A stretch of 54,799 nt of DNA, taken from contig JAFGAM010000130.1 in assembly GCA_016933675.1 (NCBI GenBank), positions 1 to 54,799 on the forward strand, written 5' to 3'. Position numbers and translations under genes: made by a program. Shown here in pieces: positions 54,131 to 54,799 of the stretch. Origin of the DNA: Candidatus Anaeroferrophillacea bacterium (GTDB lineage Bacteria > Desulfobacterota > Anaeroferrophillalia > Anaeroferrophillales > Anaeroferrophillaceae). The notes under the pieces were generated by a model. The model searched no databases, was not told the DNA's origin, and saw nothing but the letters and a program-made list of their open reading frames with translations. Positions within the stretch are counted from its first letter, which is position 1, and every line of letters begins with the position of its first letter.

Positions 54131-54469
54131 TCAGTAAAACACCGCCAGCCAGACGGTATCGCCATCGGCAGCGGTCCACTCGACCCGGTGGCGGCAGCGG
54201 GCGGGGATATCGACGAAGTCCCCGGGCTCGAGAACAGTGATCTCATCGTCGGCCTCGAAACGCAACCCGGCGCGGCCGCTTACCAGCAGGACAAACTCGC
54301 ATTGCACCTGATCATACCAAAAGCCGGGCGGCGAGGCATGGCCCCGGGAGACGATGCGCTCGATGCGCCGGTCATCGGTCAACCGGAGGACGTCTACCCG
54401 TTCGTCCGGCAGAACCGCCGGAATGTCATGTAACAGGGAGTGCTTCCGCGGATGGCTCTCATCTCTCAT
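54131..54469 (-). CDS. Small cupin-domain protein
   Basis: 112 residues from MRDESHPRKHSLLHDIPAVL, start with GGGAG 8 nt upstream. One cupin barrel: VSRGHASPPGFWYDQVQCEF, VLLVSGRAGLRFEADDEITV, LEPGDFVDIPARCRHRVEWT and ending VWLAVFY. The motif 2 PGDxxxIPxxxxHRV with its metal His is clear; motif 1 is reduced (Gln and Glu in WYDQVQCEF in place of the usual HxH). Enzyme or ligand-binding role unknown. Single gene between the VIT/vWA gene (convergent) and the tRNA. Confidence 0.82.
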   Translation of the reverse strand: MRDESHPRKHSLLHDIPAVLPDERVDVLRLTDDRRIERIVSRGHASPPGFWYDQVQCEFVLLVSGRAGLRFEADDEITVLEPGDFVDIPARCRHRVEWTAADGDTVWLAVFY

Positions 54470-54642
54470 CAAATTTTCTCCCGAAAGCACGTAACATTCT
54501 CCGCCGAGGCGAAATCCGGCCGCTGAGTGCGGCGGCAAGGAAACTGATTCTCATCCTGCGAGATAACCAATCGGAAAACCGGCAGGGTAGCCCGGCAAGC
54601 GAAAGGTACGTGTGGGGTACCGTATGGGGTCAGACCAAAAGA

Positions 54643-54685
54643 CAAAGAAAAGGCACCTGCAAATATCTTGCACGTGCCTGTTTTT
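54643..54685. terminator. Bidirectional intrinsic terminator
   Basis: Stem AGGCAC/GTGCCT continued by TGCAA/TTGCA with one G:G mismatch (54651-54679). On the minus strand it is followed by TTTTCTTT, on the plus strand by GTTTTT. It lies 5 bases past the tRNA-Thr gene, for which it is probably the terminator. Confidence 0.85.
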
Positions 54686-54689
54686 ATTC

Positions 54690-54765
54690 TGGAGCCGATG
54701 AGCGGACTTGAACCGCTGGCCTGCTGATTACGAATCAGCTGCTCTACCAACTGAGCTACATCGGC
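54690..54765 (-). tRNA. tRNA-Thr (anticodon CGT)
   Basis: 76 nt with encoded CCA. Acceptor GCCGATG/CATCGGC, D-arm TAGCTCAGTTGGTAGAGC, anticodon stem GCTGA/TCAGC with loop TTCGTAA, T-arm with GGTTCAAGTCC. All arms pair. Anticodon CGT reads ACG (threonine). Confidence 0.95.
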
Positions 54766-54799
54766 ACGTTGTCCGGAAACTATCAATTCTTTCGAACGA

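Noticed and set aside
1..54799. CRISPR arrays, insertion sequences, prophage or integrase genes
   Set aside because: Looked for regular direct repeats, transposase or integrase motifs; none seen.

Overview
The window is a GC-rich stretch of a Gram-negative bacterial chromosome. Lipoproteins, outer-membrane barrels, meso-DAP-type MurE and a NuoEFG-less complex I beside a GltA/SudB pair fit a Desulfobacterota-like (former deltaproteobacterial) organism. That placement is inferred from gene content only. From 0.5 to 42 kb every gene is on the minus strand, in tightly overlapping operons.

Layout. 0-1.4 kb: 5' part of polX and a PRPP synthetase with an apparent 1-nt frameshift. 2.2-5.8 kb: an outer-membrane barrel protein, a LolA-like lipoprotein-sorting protein and an unknown secreted protein. 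6.0-17.8 kb: a respiratory complex I operon nuoABCDHIJK, then an MrpD-like subunit, a small two-helix protein, a NuoL-like subunit, nuoM and nuoN. NuoE, F and G are absent and there are four antiporter-like subunits instead of three. 18.4-20.6 kb: GltA/SudA plus SudB, an NAD(P)H/ferredoxin flavoprotein pair with its own promoter. 21.2-40.7 kb: a complete dcw cell-division and peptidoglycan cluster (mraZ-rsmH-ftsL-ftsI-murE-murF-mraY-murD-ftsW-murG-murC-BON lipoprotein-murB-ddl-ftsQ-ftsA-ftsZ), led by a promoter with MraZ boxes. 41.2-43.9 kb: AEC-family transporter, pyrF and an unknown protein. 44.1-50.2 kb: an envelope export cassette (LolA-like protein, two FtsX-type permeases, ABC ATPase, outer-membrane barrel). 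50.5-54.8 kb: secreted hypothetical, hicB remnant, MerR regulator, frameshifted VIT/vWA protein, cupin protein and tRNA-Thr(CGT).

How the parts fit. The Nuo complex keeps the quinone and Fe-S modules (B, C, D, I, H) but has no NADH dehydrogenase module, so its electron donor must be something else, such as ferredoxin. The adjacent GltA/SudB pair could link NAD(P)H and ferredoxin pools; this is inference. The dcw cluster supplies lipid II synthesis and the divisome. The two sets combining a LolA-like protein with a barrel suggest two envelope transport routes.

The most unusual points are the extended, EFG-less Nuo complex with a lysine-less antiporter subunit and a His-rich NuoM; 5' stem-loops at +1 of both the nuo and gltA/sudB transcripts; repeat-bearing spacers inside otherwise overlapping operons; and a cluster of single-base indels confined to accessory genes at the two ends of the window.
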